Below are positions 37,086-40,484 of a stretch of 40,484 nucleotides of DNA, piece by piece (the first letter of the stretch is position 1; every line of letters starts with the position of its first letter). The stretch spans positions 1-40,484 of the forward strand of contig CALKJP010000054.1 in assembly GCA_937995645.1 (NCBI GenBank). Direction: 5' to 3'. The notes beneath the pieces were generated by a model, which was not told the origin of the DNA, searched no databases, and saw nothing but the letters and a program-made list of their open reading frames with translations. The stretch is from an uncultured Bacteroidia bacterium (GTDB lineage: Bacteria; Bacteroidota; Bacteroidia; JACCXN01). A program made the translations under genes and the position numbers.

Positions 37086-38558
37086 TTAAAGTTCTTTTCT
37101 TAAGCGGGCAACAGGAATGTTTAATTGCTCCCGATATTTGGCAACGGTTCTGCGGGCAATATTGTAGCCTTTATCATTAAGTATTTTCATTAATGCATCA
37201 TCGGTTAGCGGCTTGCGTTTATTTTCGGCATCAATGCAATCTTGTAAAATTTTTTTTACTTCACGAGTTGATACTTCTTCGCCTTTATCGGTTGAAAGGG
37301 ATTCGGAAAAGAAGTATTTAAGTGGAAAGGTTCCGTATTCTGTTTGAACATATTTGCTGTTAACCACTCGCGATATAGTTGAAATATCTAAGCCGGTAAT
37401 ATCGGCAATGTCTTTTAATATCATGGGTTTTAATCGGGTTTCATCGCCTTCTAAAAAATAATCTTTTTGATAATCAAAAATAGCTTTCATGGTAAGCATC
37501 AGTGTGAGCTGGCGTTGTTTAATGGCATCGATAAACCATTTGGCTGATTCTATTTTTTGTTTTACAAAGTTGGCTGCTTCTTTAGATGATTTATCTGCGC
37601 TTTTAGAATACGATTCGAGCATTTCTTTATAGGCCTTACTGATTTTTAATTCGGGTGCATTTTTGCTGTTGAGGCTTAATTCTAAATTGCCATCATGGTT
37701 GGTAATGATAAAATCAGGGATTATTTCAATTCCGTTTGTTTTATTATTAGATCCGGCAACTCCGGGTTTAGGATTAAGTTTTAAAATTTCATTTATGGCT
37801 CCTTTTAATGCGTCTTCTTCAATTTCGAGTTTTTTTGCAATTTTATCATAGTGTTTTTTAGTAAACTCTTCGAAGTGGTGTTCAATAATTTCTGTAGCTA
37901 TTTTGGTATCATAAGTTTTAGGACTTTTGCGTTTTAATTGAATTAATAAACATTCTTGCAAATTGCGAGCTCCAACTCCGGCAGGTTCAAAATCCTGAAC
38001 ATCTTTTAATACTTCTAATACTTCTTTTTCGGTACAATTTATATTTTGAGTAAAAGCTAAATCATCAACTAATGCAGAAATATCTCTGCGTAAATAGCCA
38101 TCATCATCAATATTGCCAACAATTGTTTCAGCAATGATAAATTGTTTTTCATCAAAATTTTTTAAGCCAATTTGTGCGTATAGATTATCTTGAAGTGTTG
38201 TGCCGACAGTAAAAGGAATGTCTTTTTTTTCTTCGTCTGGTGATGTATTGTTGGCATTTAGTTTGTATGAAGGTACTTCATCATCATCAAAATACAAATC
38301 GAAATCAAAATCATCTCTGGAGTTATCTTGATTGCGTTCGTTTTCAAATTCATCATTGTTTGAAGGGATATCATCTGCTTCAGATGAATTATTTTCATCA
38401 TAATCTTCCGGACCTTCTTCCAGTGCCGGATTTATTTCCAATTCTTCTTTTATGCGCTGCTCCAGCATAATGGTGGGCACCTGCAATAGTTTCATCAGCT
38501 GTATTTGTTGCGGAGACAGCTTTTGTAACATTTTTTGTTGAAGTGATTGCTTAAGCAT
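37086..38558 (-). CDS. rpoN: RNA polymerase sigma-54 factor
   Basis: QKLSPQQIQLMKLLQVPTIMLEQRIKEELEINPALEE; DIADITGLDISTISRVVNSKYVQTEYGTFPLKYFFSE; NIARRTVAKYREQLNIPVARLRK. Confidence 0.95.
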   Translation of the reverse strand: MLKQSLQQKMLQKLSPQQIQLMKLLQVPTIMLEQRIKEELEINPALEEGPEDYDENNSSEADDIPSNNDEFENERNQDNSRDDFDFDLYFDDDEVPSYKLNANNTSPDEEKKDIPFTVGTTLQDNLYAQIGLKNFDEKQFIIAETIVGNIDDDGYLRRDISALVDDLAFTQNINCTEKEVLEVLKDVQDFEPAGVGARNLQECLLIQLKRKSPKTYDTKIATEIIEHHFEEFTKKHYDKIAKKLEIEEDALKGAINEILKLNPKPGVAGSNNKTNGIEIIPDFIITNHDGNLELSLNSKNAPELKISKAYKEMLESYSKSADKSSKEAANFVKQKIESAKWFIDAIKQRQLTLMLTMKAIFDYQKDYFLEGDETRLKPMILKDIADITGLDISTISRVVNSKYVQTEYGTFPLKYFFSESLSTDKGEEVSTREVKKILQDCIDAENKRKPLTDDALMKILNDKGYNIARRTVAKYREQLNIPVARLRKEL

Positions 38559-38676
38559 AAAAGAGATATTGATTTTCTAATATAAAAATTTCAAGAATAA
38601 TGCCAAAGTGAATTCTTGATTAATTATTTAGATTGCTTCAGCTCAATTAATTAAGATGTAGCAATGATGGTAATTG

Positions 38677-40068
38677 TTAAAACTCTGCATTTTTAGGCGT
38701 ACGCGGGAATGGTATAGCATCGCGCACATTGGTCATTCCGGTAACAAATAAAACCAAACGCTCAAAGCCTAATCCAAATCCGCTGTGTACACAGGTTCCG
38801 AATTTGCGGGTTTCTAAATACCACCACAAACTTTCTTCATGTATGCCCATTTCCTTTACACGATTGTATAATTTATCGTAATTTTCTTCTCGCTGCGAAC
38901 CGCCAATTATTTCGCCTACATAAGGAAACAAAATATCCATGGCGCGAACTGTTTTGCCATCATCGTTTTGTTTCATGTAAAAGGCTTTTATGTCTTTTGG
39001 ATAATCGGTAATGATAACCGGTTTACCAAAATGCTCTACCAGGTAATTTTCATGTTCTTTTTGCAAATCGGCTCCCCATGCTGGTTTAAATTCAAATTTC
39101 TTTCCGCAGTTTTCTAATATTTCTACCGCTTTGGTATAGGTACAACGTTCAAAATTGCTGTTGGCAACAAGGTTTAAGCGATTCAGTAATTCTTTGTCGT
39201 ACATATTGTTTAAAAATTCCAAATCATCCTTACATTTTTCTAAGGCATAAGAAATAACATGTTTTAGCAGCGCTTCGGCAGTATCCATGTTGTCGTTAAT
39301 GTCGTAAAATGCCATTTCCGGCTCAATCATCCAAAACTCGGCTAAGTGGCGTGGCGTATTGGAATTCTCCGCACGAAAGGTTGGTCCAAAGGTATAGATA
39401 AGTCCTAATGCCAGAGCGCCCAGTTCTCCTTCCAGCTGACCGGAAACTGTTAAGTTGGTTTCTTTACCAAAAAAATCTTCAGCATAGTTTATGCTTCCAT
39501 CAGGATTTTTAGGAGGGTTTTCTATATTCAATGTTGTAACACGGAACATTTCTCCTGCTCCTTCTGCATCTGAACCCGTAATAATTGGAGTATGCAGGTA
39601 GAAAAAACCTCTGTCGTTAAAAAACTGATGAATAGCAAAAGCTAAATGATGACGTATGCGCAATACCGCTCCAAAGGTATTGGTGCGCGGACGCAAATGT
39701 GCTATTTCTCGTAAAAATTCAAGGGTATGGCCTTTCTTTTGTAAAGGATATGTTTCCGGGTCGGCTGTTCCGAAAACTTCAATTTTTTCTGCTAAAATTT
39801 CTACACTTTGACCTTGCCCCTGCGAACGAACCAGTTTGCCGGTTATGCCCACACAAGCGCCAGTTGTAACAGGCTTAAGCGCTTCTTCGCTAAAGTTGGT
39901 CATATCTACCACTGCCTGTATGTTGTGTATGGTAGAGCCATCGTTTACGGCAATAAATGCTACGTTTTTATTGCCACGTTTGGTACGCACCCATCCTTTA
40001 ATGGTTACCTCTGTATCTATGGGTTGCTCCGTAAGTAATTGTTTAATTTTTGGTCTGCTCGTTTCCAC
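38677..40068 (-). CDS. asnS: Asparaginyl-tRNA synthetase
   Basis: [98 protein letters not shown]. Confidence 0.95.
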   Translation of the reverse strand: METSRPKIKQLLTEQPIDTEVTIKGWVRTKRGNKNVAFIAVNDGSTIHNIQAVVDMTNFSEEALKPVTTGACVGITGKLVRSQGQGQSVEILAEKIEVFGTADPETYPLQKKGHTLEFLREIAHLRPRTNTFGAVLRIRHHLAFAIHQFFNDRGFFYLHTPIITGSDAEGAGEMFRVTTLNIENPPKNPDGSINYAEDFFGKETNLTVSGQLEGELGALALGLIYTFGPTFRAENSNTPRHLAEFWMIEPEMAFYDINDNMDTAEALLKHVISYALEKCKDDLEFLNNMYDKELLNRLNLVANSNFERCTYTKAVEILENCGKKFEFKPAWGADLQKEHENYLVEHFGKPVIITDYPKDIKAFYMKQNDDGKTVRAMDILFPYVGEIIGGSQREENYDKLYNRVKEMGIHEESLWWYLETRKFGTCVHSGFGLGFERLVLFVTGMTNVRDAIPFPRTPKNAEF

Positions 40069-40225
40069 GTTTTTGTATTTTTTTAAGTATGCAAACCTAC
40101 TAGAAATTTGTGTTACTTACAATTGCTTGAAAAAATCAATAACAATGTAAATTTTGAAATTCCGAAAATTTTTATAAATTCGTTTTAAAATTACCGCTTA
40201 TGAATACACATTCACACACTTCAGG

Positions 40226-40264
40226 CAACGTACAACGTACAACGTACAACGTACAACGTACAAC
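40226..40264 (+). repeat. Heptanucleotide tandem repeat (CAACGTA)5 plus partial CAAC
   Basis: Five exact 7-bp units at 40226-40260. Confidence 0.97.
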
Positions 40265-40303
40265 AATTTTTTAAAAAGAAGTAAAATTACAACATGGCTG
40301 CTT

Positions 40304-40484
40304 ATGCTTACAATACTGTTCAGCAGCAATTATCTTTATTCGCAGGGCAACAACTGGAAATTAGACGGGAATAATAACGGCAGCAGCAGTACCTTTTTAG
40401 GAACTACCAATAATGCTCCCATAATTTTTAAGACAAACAACCAAACTCGACTTAGCATTTCAAACATAGGTAATTTTACTTTTC
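40304..40484 (+). CDS. N-terminus of a secreted protein, truncated by window edge; true start may be ATG 40200 in another repeat-length state
   Basis: Frame reads (LKRSKITTWLL)MLTILFSSNYLYSQGNNWKLDGNNNGSSSTFLGTTNNAPIIFKTNNQTRLSISNIGNFTF, signal-peptide-like. Confidence 0.65.
   Translation, partial: MLTILFSSNYLYSQGNNWKLDGNNNGSSSTFLGTTNNAPIIFKTNNQTRLSISNIGNFTF

Noticed and set aside
40226-40264. Heptamer array as a CRISPR
   Set aside because: Units are 7 bp with no spacers and no cas genes nearby.

Overview
Chromosomal window from a low-GC Bacteroidota-type genome, judged by T9SS-like C-terminal domains, PKD proteins, two-component-propeller sensors and TTTG/TAnnTTTG promoters. Most of it is core or housekeeping: isocitrate dehydrogenase, TyrRS, dihydroorotase, polyprenol-P-mannose synthase, LpxH-like hydrolase, PLP sulfur enzyme, Acs, methylmalonyl-CoA epimerase, TypA, RRF, RpoN and AsnRS. 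Accessory or regulatory parts are: (i) an arsenic operon (arsR, DUF6428, acr3, two-domain Usp, LMW-phosphatase-type arsC) beside two tandem Na/Pi cotransporter paralogs; (ii) an ECF sigma factor and putative anti-sigma divergent from a 1306-aa sensor with about 14 propeller repeats, Y_Y_Y, TM, a class III adenylyl cyclase and an HD phosphohydrolase domain; (iii) a small Usp/unknown-protein cluster with an FNR/CRP-like box between divergent promoters; (iv) three reading-frame anomalies: a (CAACGTA)5 repeat that places an upstream ATG out of frame with a secreted-protein signal peptide at the right edge, an A10 tract separating a start codon from a lipoprotein signal peptide, and a +1 shift in a beta-barrel-like gene. 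No tRNA, rRNA, CRISPR array or transposase was recognised. All calls are from reading the sequence and supplied ORFs; no searches were run.
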